Assembly: GCF_910596095.1 (NCBI RefSeq)
Contig: NC_056544.1
Coordinates: forward strand, 13,997,155-14,061,154
From: Thunnus maccoyii
Taxonomy: Eukaryota > Chordata > Actinopteri > Scombriformes > Scombridae
DNA length: 64,000 nt
Reading direction: 5' to 3'
Below the pieces are notes generated by a model. That model had not been told where the DNA came from and ran no database searches. It worked only from the letters and a program-made list of their open reading frames with translations. This document shows positions 46,700-59,721 of this stretch, one piece after another. The first letter of the stretch is position 1; each line of letters starts with the position of its first letter. Position numbers and translations under genes: made by a program.

Positions 46700-49600
46700 A
46701 CCTGACCAGGTAACTACAGCAGTGGGTGGAGAGTAAAGGCTAGAGAACAGGAAGCCAAGAAAGGGGATGGACTTGGTCTGTGGCATAAAAATATTCAAGA
46801 AGTGATGACAGCACAACAGCTTACACGGTTACAGTAAATATTGATAGGCAAGGTCAGGGTTTAGTGTTGGGAAGTCATAAAAAAACACTTAGAGCCAGGT
46901 TATCTAACATGTACAAGTGCTTGAAAAAATGTCAAAAATTGACAAAAAATAGAACAAACAGGAGACATTTGGCATGTTTATGAGCTCATTGATAAAGCAA
47001 TACAGGGTTAAATTTAATATCCGTATACCTTGTCAAAAGCGTATCTGTTAACACAAAATAAGTTCAATAAAGATGATTTGAGAGGCTTTGTTAAGTTATG
47101 AGGCAGAGTTTTGATAGTTTTTGAAACCCATGACTTGATGTTTGAGATTTGAGTTGTCCGCTTGAATGGTGAAAGTAAAGTCTGCAACTAGTCAGACGGG
47201 GTAGAGGGTACAAAAAGGGTAAAACATCAGATTTTACCCACACACAGGGCTGTAATTTTATTAATGTAATTTATGTACTACTAATAATAAAAACATCTTC
47301 AAAACATAACCTGTCAATTGCTGTATTCAATTAAGGTACTTACCAAGCTAAGTCAAAAGCACTCTTCCATTACAAGAAGATTATTAGATTTTTGAACCAG
47401 AAATAACATTTACGGCACCTTGGAGGAAATGTTAATATTATAGCCACGTAGAATCAAGAAAACACTGTTTATTATTATAGATTTGGCCTCATACAAGTAA
47501 CTTTTAACCCAACAGGATTAGATGGTCTGTTCTGTTCAGACAGCTGACGATGCTCATGAATTTTACATGGAGTCAAAGGATGACATGATATTTTTCCATT
47601 TCAAATCTTAACTAAGCTTCCAACTCAATCACACTTAGCAAAGATAAGCTAAAAAGATGGCCCATTAAGCGCTTTAACTTATGCAATCCATATTGTTGAA
47701 AAGTACACAACTAGGCATGTGCACATATTGACCTGATAACATTATTGTAAAAAAACAGGCTATAACTAGTGTCTGCTGGAGTATATTGTCAGCTAAATAG
47801 CAGAGCATACTGTATGAACAGGTGATAAAAGAGTGATAAGAAAGACAGTGTGTGGGAGGGGCTGTCTGATCCACCTGTTGTTGCATTCCTGAAGCCCTGT
47901 TGGTATGTGTTAATATATCCAGAACAAATATTAGAGCTATTTAAAACAGTCCACCCTAAAAGAAGGTCTTTGTTAAGGATCTGTAAAACACCAAATATTA
48001 CTGTATCCAGAGTATAAAAAGTGTTCACTGTCTACAGTTCTCAGACAAGAAAAGAGAAGGCAACACAGTAACTATCTCAACTGCAGAGATAATCTACAGG
48101 TATCTAAGATGACACAGGCCCGATTTCTTAACAGATAATCAGTTTTATCTCTGTGTGTCTAAGGTGTGTGATGAAGTATGTTCAAGTCACTTTATCAATG
48201 TATAGCCACCTCTGACTAAGCCATCATGATTGGTAACCAAGACAGTCATCAATGAGGTAACCAGTCTGCCCTACCTAGAGGGGCAAAGTCCAATTATTAA
48301 ATACAGTGTAACCTTATCAGTATATCCTTAATACTTATTTTAGAATGGAAATATTACATAATCAATCTGAAAATGCTGCTCAATTACATACCTATAAATC
48401 CATAAACCCATACCTGTCCTCATACCTCCTGCATGTCTTCAGCAAGAAAATAAAAGGGCAATTAATAATCAACCTTACCCACAGGAAGCAGGAGAGCGAC
48501 AAGGGGCCATGACCAAGTACAAAACAATATACTGTAGGGTTGTCCGAGGATCATTGTGGACTACAGATGCTATGATCCATGACTAACAGTTAACAAGCTT
48601 ATGTTTGCTATTTGTATCACTTCTTTGCAAGCGTCACTGCATCACATGTAAAAATAGAACACCTTAGTAAGCAAAGGAATGCTATTTTGGAAAAATGGGG
48701 CAAATGGCAACTGTAATTTTTTAACATTTCAAGGAGATCATGTTACCTGCTTGTGTATGGAGTGCTCTGTTTTAGGAAAGGTAGTGTTCCATTAAATATT
48801 GACAAAAATTAACCAAGCAAGTCTCAAGTTACAGATTTTGGTGAGCATAAACAGATTGTAATACCTCACATGTGATTTTCCATGTGCATGTTTTTGAGAT
48901 TCTCAACTCTACAGTGAAGGTATAAGTGGGTGGGAGCTAACATGTGACACAGTTCATGAGCTGGACCCTTAGCCATTGCCCTAGAAAAACTATATTTTTA
49001 AATCTATTTTTCTCAGAAAATGTTTGTCCCTTAATCCTAAATAAAGCACCTCTTTGTTCCTCGACCCTTCTGTCAGGGTTTAGTTAATACTAGGCTTGCA
49101 CCCAAAGGTCACCTCTGTTTAAAAAAAAGAAAAAAAGAAAATCAATCCACAGTGCAGCCTTTCATCTATGAGTAGGTCAATCAATGGCATATGAAAATCT
49201 TCTCCACCTTCCATTGAGTTTGCCATTGTCTACGCAGTCTGCTGTCCCTGAAGATGTCCTCAGCTGTAACAGCAGGTCAAGGTCATGGTTGATAGATGAC
49301 ACTGGGCAGGACAGGGAAGACACTGAGCTCTCCCTCATCTCAGAGCTTTAGTATTTCTACTTTTATTGCACTCTCATTCGTATACTCGCTCCATTCCCTT
49401 AGATGTGAGAATTAAATGAGGACAAATGGGATCATGCTGTCTCTGTCCAATGATTCAGTGTAGGGTCAAGGTCATCAAACATGGAGACTAGTGCAGGCTG
49501 GAAAACAGGCTCACTTTCATGTCTCAGGGTTTAACAGAAATCTTATGCCTTTTCTGTTGATGCCCTAGTTTTACAGTCTAACGAATGTGAATAGCACCTT

Positions 49601-50692
49601 TTGTAGCTTTGAAGTGTGTGTGGTCATTTTGGCATTTCTAAACTCTGCATGATTTCTTTTCTACTCCTGTAAAGTTTATAGAACATAATGTATGGCCTTC
49701 AAAACACTGCAGAGGATTGAGTGCTTGTGAACCTCTTCGATAATTGTAGCAGTAAATTACATCGGTACATGAATGTTGAGGACATACGTAACTGCTTAAG
49801 TGGGTCTATAATATTGCATTTTAAATCCCCTGACTATTTATGGGCACATTTTTACAGGAGCTGCCATTTATAGTCTATCTGCTGGAAAATGACCTATTTT
49901 CAATGAGGTTTTCAGAATGAAGAGTTACCACTGAAGGGTGAAAGAAAGCGGCGGAGGGCCTTCTGTGGAATGTAAAGTAGGTAAGGTATAAGTTAAAGCA
50001 ATCTCTTCATTCTTCCGAAATAAAAGGAGTCTATCAAAACAAATTAGGCCTCAATATGCAGTGTCTGCTTAATATTCATTGAATCATTTGACTTGCCAAA
50101 ACATTTCTTAATTTCACAGGGACAAGTCAAACTTGTTAACATTTCACCCTCAAGCCCCAAAAGGGAACAAGTGTTTATAAAGCAATAAAGCAATAAATAA
50201 CCTCTGTCTCATTCCAATTATTATCGCAATGAACACCCAAATTAATGTGTGTTGGTCTTTGGTTATGTTTTTGTTTCAATTCTTTTCTTTCCTCCACCTT
50301 TTCCCTATTCTTAAGACAAGGTCATGAGCCGTCCTTCCTTCCGTCACGCTCCGTTGAAAAGTTTCAGAGCAATCTTGCAGGTGTTTCTTGGCCTGTGGCG
50401 CTTTGTTACACAAACAGAGCCTGACTTCTCCTTCCGCCACATGGTTGCTAAACAGGTTGTTTAATGAATACAGGTGCTGTGGTTCTGCTCTGCCTATCAG
50501 AGAGACATGATCAATACTGTAGGCAAGCTGCATTTAATTGTCTTTTGTCAACAGTCTGTGTGAGGAGGAGGGAAGAACATTCCCCTCACCCGATATCCAC
50601 CAAACCAAGGCCCTTTATACCATTCTTGAAACTTCATCATGTTTTATGAAACATGTATCTTGTTTCAACACCCAACACTCTGTTACATATGC

Positions 50693-50737
<45 letters not shown>

Positions 50738-51000
50738 CATATATACATTTTTTTTTCCTGAAAATATTGACTTTCAGGAAGAGCTCCTTGTGTATCCATG
50801 TCTGTGTGTGGTCTAACAATAGTTTGTGGGCCCGTTGAAAAAGATTTTGCACAAGACTTCATCATAAGGCCGCTCTTCCTGTTTCCTGTTTGGCAGCAGC
50901 AGGATGATTTTTGGTTACAAGCCAACGAGATTGTCAACAAGACAAGATTGTCTTATTGTATTTCTGGACCATTTAAATACTTTTAAAATTCATGATTTTT
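46700..51000. other. intergenic region upstream of the zonadhesin-like gene
   Basis: About 4.3 kb has no gene. The block 50030-50640 is low in repeats, of balanced composition, and rich in homeodomain-like cores, so it may be a conserved non-coding element. A (TA)n run is at about 50702-50731 and a T run at about 50997-51017. Confidence 0.4.
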
Positions 51001-51153
51001 TTTTTTTTTTTTTTTTTACCAAATATTGAAGTCATGTATGGAAATTGGAATTGGATTGACAATCTGGGCCTACTGGATCTACCATCATCCTACCTGCCTT
51101 CATAGTCTGTCTTGACTATCTTCTCAGAGTAAGATCCTCAATTTCAAGTCACT

Positions 51154-51888
51154 GTGGACTCAGAAATCGAAATGCCTAAAAAAGGTGAGGCAGAATCTGT
51201 CACTCTGTCTATGGTTAATGAGCTCCTGGAACAGCAAAAGACCTTTTATAAGGAATTATTTGACCAACAAGAAAAGGGCTACAAATCATGTCTACAAGTG
51301 ATTGTTGATTCTACGTTTACCCGCATGGACACTGTTGTTAAAGATGTACTGAACATGTCCAAAGACATTCAAGACCTTAAAGCTAGCCTCAAATTTTCAC
51401 AGGCAGACTTGGATGACCTGCAAGCTACCAAAGAATGCAGCACTGAAGTTATCTCCGACAGCCTTGCTGATTACCAAACTTCCGTAAATAATCTGTTCTC
51501 AAAAAGGGATTATATGGAAAATCAGTCAAGAAGAAACAACCTACTGATGGATAGAGTGCTGGACTCAAAATCTGAATCTTGGAGTGAGACAGAGATCAAG
51601 GCAAAGAAAGTATTATCTGACCACCTTAAAATAGACTCTAAGCTTTTAGAAATAGAAAGATCTTATCGAACTGGGAAATGTGCTGGTCATCCCAGATCCA
51701 TTGTGGTTAAGTTGCTCCGATACAAAGACAATCGAGAAATTTTGAAGAGAGCAAAATCCCTTAAAGGCACTAACATCTTCATTAATAAGGACTTTTCTGA
51801 AAATGTTTGCATGAAACAAAAGGAACTGCTACCTCAACTCAGAGAGGAGAGAAAGAAGGAGAACACTGCCTTTCTGAAATATGATTAA
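51154..51888 (+). CDS. LINE ORF1-like protein (244 residues, open)
   Basis: The frame is uninterrupted from ATG to TAA. Residues about 20-130 are heptad-rich and likely coiled coil. Then come ENQSRRNNLLMDRV, ETEIKAKKVLSDHLKID, SYRTGKCAGHPRSIVVKLL and GTNIFINKDFSENV, the layout of L1-type ORF1 RNA-binding proteins (coiled coil, RRM-like and C-terminal domains). Such proteins coat retrotransposon RNA. The reverse transcriptase fragments that follow are broken, so the copy is not autonomous even though this frame is open. The clade is not certain. Confidence 0.75.
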   Translation: MDSEIEMPKKGEAESVTLSMVNELLEQQKTFYKELFDQQEKGYKSCLQVIVDSTFTRMDTVVKDVLNMSKDIQDLKASLKFSQADLDDLQATKECSTEVISDSLADYQTSVNNLFSKRDYMENQSRRNNLLMDRVLDSKSESWSETEIKAKKVLSDHLKIDSKLLEIERSYRTGKCAGHPRSIVVKLLRYKDNREILKRAKSLKGTNIFINKDFSENVCMKQKELLPQLREERKKENTAFLKYD

Positions 51889-53695
51889 CTAGTCATGCAC
51901 CCTCCCCAATTCGGTTAAATCTCACCCACATCTATCACTCATTTTGTCTGTCTACAGCTACAAAATGTCGCAGATCTCTTGAGAATATATTATCACTGGT
52001 ATTGTTGTGAAGCTATCATGTGTGATGTCAATTAATCAAATGGCCTTTAATCCACATGATCTAAAAGACAGCAAGGATATGATGTAAAATGCCTGCTTTG
52101 ATCTGGATATAAACTTTCTCAACTTAAGATGGGCCCAAGGTCTATGCAATTATTAGTATGAAGAGGAGTTACATAAATTCTCCAGTAGTTTACTAGATCA
52201 AGGCCAAAAAATATTTTTTCAACTCTCCACCTGAACTATTATTATACTATTATACTATTATTATACTATTATACTATACTATTATTAGCCACACCACAAA
52301 CCCTCCCCCTCTTTTTATTGAGCCCTCAGTTGATAAATGTGAGGAGTTTTTATCATTTTTCTCTAATAAGGTTCAAGCTGTTAGGAATGCAATTATCCTC
52401 CTTTTCAAACTCTCTCTGACCTTTGTTATAAAACACATTGGACCCTGCTAGCATTTAAGTCAGTCACTACTAAGCAACCGATGTCATTACTAAAATGATG
52501 TAATTCTCCTGTTCACTGGACATTCTTCCAACTGACTTCATTAAAGAAATATTTCATTCAATCTCCCCATTTGTCCTAGCCATGATCAATTCCTCATTTT
52601 TATCTGGTCAAGTGCCCGATTATTTTAAATCCGCTACAGTTCAACTACTTTTCCAAAAGCCATCTCTTGATCCATCCGTTCTCAGCACTGAGACAGCACT
52701 TCTTAGAGTTCTTAATGATATTCTTTTAGCAGCTGATAATGGCCAAACATCAGTTTTTATTGCTTTTAGATCTTACTGCAGCTTTTCAAACAGTTGACCA
52801 TGTGATTTTAATTGAACGCCTTAAGCACTGGTTTGGCATATCAGGTACAGTTTTAGATTGGTTTTATTCCTATCTTTCTAATTGGAAATTCTGTGTGGCC
52901 ATTGGTGACTTGAAGTCTTCCACCTCCCATTTATCCTATGGAAGGCCTCAAGGCTCAGTCCTTGACACTTTATTATTCTCCATTTATATGTTGCCTCTAG
53001 GTCAATTCTTTCATAAGTGCATCAGTTTCCATTTTTATGTGAACAACTCTCAGATCTATTTCTCGTTTGACTCAAACAACACAACACAATTGGTCAAAAT
53101 ACAATCTTGTCTTACAGATGTTAAAAACTTGCTCTCTCAAAGCTTTCTTCAGTTAAACTCAGATGAATGAGAAGCCATTATTGTGGATCCAGACCCCTGC
53201 AGTGAGCACTTTTCCTCTCAATTACATTCTCTATCCTGTTGCATCAAAACCCAGTGCAGAAATCTGGGTGATATCTTTGATAACAAACTTAACTTTGACC
53301 AACAGGTGAAGTCAGTTGTTCAATCATGCTTCCTGTAACTTTGTAATATCTTGAAAATTAGATCTTTTTTATCCGCTAAGAATCTGGAAACTCATCCATG
53401 CTTTCATTACATCCCACTTAGACTACTGTAACTCGCTGTATTCCTGTCTCACTCATGCATACAACCTCATGCAACCTCTCCAAACTTAAACTAGATCAAA
53501 ATGCTGCAGCAAGAGTACTCACAAAATCCGATAGAAGAGTCCACAACACGTCTATTTTAGCATCTCTACACTGGTTATCTGTGCGTTTCAGAATTGATTT
53601 TAAAATTTAATGGTTACTTTTAAAGCACATTTGGGATTGGCCCCTGATTATATCACTAACTTACTATCCCCTTATGAGCCATTCAGTACCTCAAT
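51889..53695 (+). mobile_element. broken L2-type LINE reverse transcriptase
   Basis: Pieces in different frames are collinear with fish L2 reverse transcriptases. They are INSSFLSGQVPDYFKSATVQ (52582 on), STETALLRVLNDILLAADNG (a gap of about 40 residues before it), LLLDLTAAFQTVDHVILIERL (52739 on), SYGRPQGSVLDTLLFSIYML, then late parts near 53165-53690. The catalytic YADD is replaced by YVNN. Frameshifts and stops show the copy is dead. A TTATACTA tandem patch lies at about 52238-52290. Confidence 0.8.
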
Positions 53696-53699
53696 ATGA

Positions 53700-56512
53700 T
53701 GCTGTGCATTCATGTAGAAAAAACAAAAAGGGTGGAGGAGTTTCAGTCTTTGTTGACAGCAATTTTCAGTTTATTGAGATGAAAGAGCTCAGCATTAGTT
53801 TAGACAACACTGAGGTTGAATCACTCAGAAATTCCAAGTTCTAGTACTTTTGCTGGGAAAAGTGTTATAATTGGTTGCATTTATCATCGACCTGATAATG
53901 ATGTTGGTATCTTTAATGATGTCCTGTCTTCTACTGTCAAGTTGATAAGTAACAAGGGAAAGGCATGCATTCTTCTTGGAGACTTTAACATAGACCTTAT
54001 CAAAAGTGAGTCTAATTTATCAACTGAGTTCCTGGATATCCTTTATGCATCTTACCTTTACCCTCTCATCTACAAACCAATAGGATATACATCTGCAACT
54101 TGATTGACAACCTATTTACATATTATTTTGAGCATATAATCAACTCTGGATTATTGTTATGACATTTCTGATCACTTTCCAATATTTCAGTTTTTTTTAA
54201 CCAAAACCAGTCCACAAGAAAAACCTGATGTGAGGATGAAATGAAGAGAAATGAGGACTCATTTAAAGCCTTGATGGAGGAGGTTTCATGGGAGGAGGTG
54301 CTCAATCATCATGATGCTGAATTGGCTTATCTCGCATTCATGAATATATTTACTTCTATATTTGACAAATGCTTTCCACATGTTAAAATTAACAAAAAAT
54401 GTAAGTCTAAAAACCCTGGATCACTCCAGGTCTACAAAGATCCTCTATTATAAAAAATAAATTATATAAAAAATGTGTTGTAAGCCCCATTCCATTTAAT
54501 ATTTTATTTTATAAAAAATAAAATAATCATTTCACAAAATGACTGCAAGCTGGTGTGAGAATTTTCACCAGTCCTTTTGATATAAGAAATGGTTTAAATG
54601 ATTTTGTTTTGTAAATATTGATCCTTCCTAGGCTAAAATATAAAAAATGCAGATGTATACCTCTTTGTGAAAATTAAGGAGCAGTATCCTTACATAAGTA
54701 TGTTTGACCCTCCTACCTCGAAAGAAGTGCATGACGCTATACTGGAAATGAATGGAAATGAAAGACTCCTCTGCAGGGCATGATGAAATAAGATCTAGTC
54801 TTGTAAAGAAAGTAGTTTTCTCTATCGTTGAGCCCCTCACCCATGTTTTAACTTTATCCCTCAAAGCAGGTGTTCTACCAAGTGACCTTAAAGTAGCTAA
54901 AGTCATACCACTGTTCAAATCAGGTGATTCAAGCTTATTTACCAACTATTGTCCAATATCTGTTTTACCCTGTTTTTCTTAAGAAACTAGTATATTCAAG
55001 AATAAAAAAATATATAGCAATTTACTGTACAGCGATCAATATGGTTTTCAGAAAAAATGTCAACAGAAATGGCTCTTTTGCAGGTATATTTTTAGACTTG
55101 TCAAAGGCCTTTGATACTGTTGATCACAACATCCTGACAAAATTACAAAAATATGGCTTTCATGATATTGCTCTAAAGTGGCTGCTTGATTATATAAAGG
55201 ACAGAGAATAGTATGTATCTATTTATAGGCATAATTTGAATAGAGCTAGGCTACTTTGCGGAATACCTCAGGGTTTCACCCTTGGACCTCTCTTGATTTT
55301 GATTTACATGGATGACCTATCTTGGGTCTGCAAAAATTTACTCCCTCTTTTATTGGCTGATGACACAAGTCTTGTTGTTTTCCATGAAAATTTTAGCACA
55401 CAAATTCCAAAAGCAAATGAAGAGCTATCCTCTATTTCTAAATGGTTTCAGATGAACAAACTCTCTCAATATAAACAAAACAAATTTTATGATTTTTAGT
55501 AACAAAAAGAAAAAGTATATAAAAGAAAAAGGCAAAATATTCATAGACAACAGTGAAATAACTCAGGCTTCTCACATTAAATTCCTAGGAGTCATAATAG
55601 ATGAAAAATTAACATGGCAATACTATATTGAACTTGTCTGTAATAAGACTATGAAGTCAACTGGTATCTTGATTACAGCTTGTGCATTGATTAATCATTC
55701 CTGTATTTTTACTTTTTATTACAGCTTAATTTATCCTTATATTGTGATTGTAATACTATTTGGGTCATCACATGTCCCACTTATCTCAATAAGATTTACC
55801 TAATTCAAAAGAAATTTTTGAGAATGATTAGCTTTGCAAAAAGATGCAACTCATCTCTCTTCAGAAAATACCATCCTCTATCAATTTTTAATATTACATA
55901 TACCAGACTTGTGTATTCATGTATAAATACTGTAAAAAATTTGGAAAGCACTAGGCAAGTCATGAATTAGGTGTACATATAGTGTTTAAGATTATGATTA
56001 TGATAATCATAAATACTATATGTACACCTAAATCATGACTTGCCTAATGCTTTCCAAAATGTTTTCAAGTTTTCCTCAGACATTCACTCATATTCCATAA
56101 GACACTCTAAGGACTTTCATCTTCTGTATTGTTGGACTTCCCTTAATCAATACATATTGAAATACAGAAATACATCTCTGGAACAATTTACTTCCATTGG
56201 TACAATCAACATCTACATTATCATTATTCAAAAAACATCTGAAAAAGACTCTAATTAGCAAAGATTTATAGCACTAAACTTCTATGTAAATAGTACATTT
56301 CTATCAATTTTGTATTACTGCTTAGTCTTTAAACTTTGATGTTTACACAATCACACAATGCTTGTATCTTTTTAGTCTTTTTCTTTAGGTTTCACTATTG
56401 ATATTTAAATAGGAGAGGTATCTACATAAGCCATTACTTGCTTCCAACCTCTCATGCACAATGTTCAAATATATGTGCAAATAAAATAATTCATAATAAT
56501 AATAAACTAATT
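53700..56512 (+). mobile_element. second broken LINE with endonuclease and reverse transcriptase remains
   Basis: From 53709 the frame reads SCRKNKKGGGVSVFVDS, then CIYHRPDND and ILLGDFNIDL (an AP-endonuclease), with breaks. Reverse transcriptase parts follow: [17 protein letters not shown] (55087 on), CGIPQGFTLGPLLILIYMDDL and LLLADDTSLV (catalytic box LADD), then IKFLGVIIDEKLTW. The end near 56040-56260 (DIHSYSIRHSKDFHLLY) is the usual C-terminus, and a (TAA)n-like tail is at about 56485-56510. Stops and frameshifts occur throughout. The order of domains and the tail fit a CR1/Rex1-like clade. Confidence 0.8.
55939..56059. repeat. near-perfect inverted repeat, 45-bp arms
   Basis: The arms 55939-55983 and 56015-56059 are complementary with three mismatches and are separated by 31 nt that are themselves partly self-complementary. 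The right arm continues the LINE coding frame (LPNAFQNVF), so the left arm is the added inverted copy. Confidence 0.9.
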
Positions 56513-57894
56513 TTTTGATCATTTCACTTTCAAGAGTATCACATTGTCAGGACTGCATTGTCTGTGTGTTTGGGACTGCACAATTAAATAGATTTGGGAT
56601 GTTTTTAATATTTTCACATTGGGAGTAATTATATAGATTGTTGTTTGGATATGGCTGGTTTGGAAGTATTTGTGTACTTGATTTGAGCTACTTCCACCAC
56701 CCTAAGGCATTTCAAAATTTGCTATGCACATTCCTCACAAGCCAAAACCATGGGTACAAGCTAGTGGAGCAGAACATTAACATCATTCAATCATTCCACC
56801 AGAAGGTGGCAGTCTGTCTCCTTCTGAAAACTGTCAGGGCCATGATTGCAAAATTTCTGAGCATTTTTCAGCCGGACCATGTTATGAAAACTACACACTT
56901 TGCTGCTGATGGAAATGTATGACTTTAAATTGAATTGAATATTCATTTTACATTTAAGGAAGGTGCTGAAATACGTATATAAGAAATATTAAAATAGTAA
57001 TGTAACTACATTTGGGCTTTGATTAGCTGAAACATTTAGTTTGAATGGGGCTCTGCCATGTCTTTCATGCCCATGATCCTGACCCAGAAACAGATGAAAA
57101 GAGTATGAATTTAATTACGATAACAATTGATCTCGCTATCTAGTCTGTTAAAGCAAGATAATTCTCATTTATGAGGTCTGATAAGGAATTGTTTTTTTTT
57201 CTGGGTTCAGTGATTCTCTCACTGATAAACCCTGCGCCCAACTACAATACTCCGGCAGACAGTGGCCCAGTGTCCTATCTCCCCTCAATTAACTTCAAAC
57301 TGCTCTCCATTACACGCTACAATGAGACACGCAATTTCATTACCTCACACAGGCCCATCAGCGCTACTAATTGTTTTTCTTTTCATTTTCAGCATCCCTC
57401 CATCTCCCAGGGAGTTAGTGTGAAGATATCCTATGTTCAGAAAGAGATGGAAGGATACAAGAGGTCGGGGGAAAAAGGGAAATGGCACGAGACAGAAAGA
57501 TTCTAGTTGTCTAGTTGTGTACTTGCTATTTATTTGTCCAATGGTGAACAGAGTGGAGGAGTTAGTCCGTGTAACCTTCAAAGGCCAGAAACCTGAAGCA
57601 CTCACAGACACTTAATTCACAATCAGCAAAAGGTCAACACAGACACATATACAGAGAGTAGCTGTAGTTTACTGAGCTAACTGGCCAATGTCAGTGTGGC
57701 CCCATTTTCTGTCCTCCAAACACAACAAACCATCAAACGTGCACTGTTAGAGTTTAGAAGTAGCTCTATTGCACTCCTAACAATGTTAGGTATACTTGTG
57801 TTAGATAACAACAGTTCTTTTGATATATCTGGATGGACTCTTCAGACAAGACACACATGAATTATCGGTCTCAACAAATATGTACTAAAAGAGT
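56513..57894. other. non-coding stretch between transposons
   Basis: No gene was recognised. The segment 57170-57420 is of balanced composition and could be a conserved element; its frames have no family resemblance. Confidence 0.35.
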
Positions 57895-58132
57895 AGCAGT
57901 ACAGTATGTACTGATACATAGACTACATGTAGGTAGAAGGGAACAAGATGTGAATATAGGGAAACAGGTAACAATCTGGGAATGAAAATAATTTATACTG
58001 TAGGTATTTTTTAAAGTAACTGTAACCTATTCTAATATTACAGATTGTTACCCCCTTATTCCCTAACTTCACATGTTGTTGCCTTCTACCTACATGTATG
58101 TACTGGTACGTTCTGTGCTTGTACACTGTACA
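57895..58132. mobile_element. foldback MITE
   Basis: Left arm about 57895-57978 and right arm about 58042-58132 are imperfectly complementary along most of their length (acatgtaggtagaaggg against ccttctacctacatgt; ggtaacaatctg against cagattgttacc). The centre is short and AT-rich, with no coding capacity. Confidence 0.75.
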
Positions 58133-59300
58133 GATAATTACCCACCAAATTGGAAATAATTACACTGTACTTGCAGGCTGTAATCTAAGGCATTACCACA
58201 TATTTACCCACCACACATTTTAGACCGGAAGAAAAAACTGGAAGTATAGTTAGTTAAATGGTATAGTTAACAAATCTGTGAACCATACTTTTAGTTGACC
58301 TATTAATTATACTATTAGTTTACCTATTAGTTACCTGATAGCTAATTTGAGAACTGTTATGTATACTTTAGGTCCTACAAAATGTGTTGAAGTAATGCTA
58401 GTATATGCAAATCTTCTAACTGCTAAGGTCAATTACATAAATACCGTCTTAATAACTGGTTTGTGAAACAAAACAAACAAAAAAAACTATCATAAATCTG
58501 TATGACCTGCTTGCAGTGGAAAGTAGTTGTAAACACAACACTGACATTATCATCTTTTAAGTTGATATGGTGAACTAATTTACACATCAAGCAGACATAT
58601 AGCAACACAAGCATTCACTGTGAGCATGTTTCTTGCTACCTGAACATAAGTAAAATATTCACTCCCCTTTTAGTTATATTTTGCTCGCCACCAACTCCAG
58701 TGGAAAATCTCCTAAGCTGCTAAATACTATACTGTTTTCATTAGCTAGTTGCTAACTTTGTATTGTTTGGAAATGCTCCATAGAGCTGAACTGGACTGCA
58801 GTTGGCTAATAATTCTCTGTGGGCTTGTCACTAACAGCAACCCCTTTCATATACACATAACTATTCGTTCCATCGTTAGCATAAAAATTGTGATTATAGC
58901 AGCTTTAAATTCTATTTTATTGATTTGTTATATCTCAGAATTGTGAGGCTTTTTCTTTACCACTGTACTGAAAATGGTGGAGCACTTGTGATGTAAGAGC
59001 AATGACATCAGCATTTCTGAGTCAAGAGAGAAAACACAGAGAGGCCAAGAGCCAGGAGGTCTTAACTGCCACTTAACTTCTCAAAAGAAAGAAGTCTCCT
59101 TATTAATACTGCATAAAGTAGCTATGAGTAGCATGTGGTGATGTCATACACAGTAGGCTTCCTTCCCCTGCATTTGTAAGACCCGCAGAGTGACTCATTC
59201 TGCTTTAAATATCCTCAAATCACACTTCAACAGTTTTCCAAAAAAGTCACATTGGACAAAAATGAGTCAGTCATGTTACCAGTAACCCCCCCCCCCACCA
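58133..59300. other. non-coding stretch
   Basis: This is AT-rich, unique-looking sequence with a C run at 59286-59297. No gene was recognised. Confidence 0.35.
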
Positions 59301-59721
59301 TATGAGGCAATATGTTCCCTCATATTAAATCATTGGTAACCCAGTTACTCTCTTATGTATGGGACACATCAGATTTTTTGAGGAAATTGAAGTTTGTGGG
59401 TGGGATTAATGATACTGATTTTTTTTTGTGTACAATGGATGTTGCAAGCTTAATCACTGATGTACCCAACAGGGAGGGGTTGGACGCTTTGCATTATTAC
59501 TTGAATTCGAGGGAACCACAGTTGCCATCTGTGGAGTTACTTATGAAACTGTCTGGAATAGTTCTGACTAAAATTTATTTCAGGTTTGAGAAAGATTTTT
59601 TTCTACATAGACAGGGCAGTCCTTTCAGTCTTAACTATGCCAACTTGTTTATGGGAAAGTTTGAAGTGAATCATGTTTACAATAATAACCCTTATTTTTC
59701 TCTTTTGAAGTGTTGATATAG

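Noticed and set aside
56638..56922. 94-codon plus frame
   Set aside because: There is no recognisable domain, and the composition is like the neighbouring non-coding DNA.
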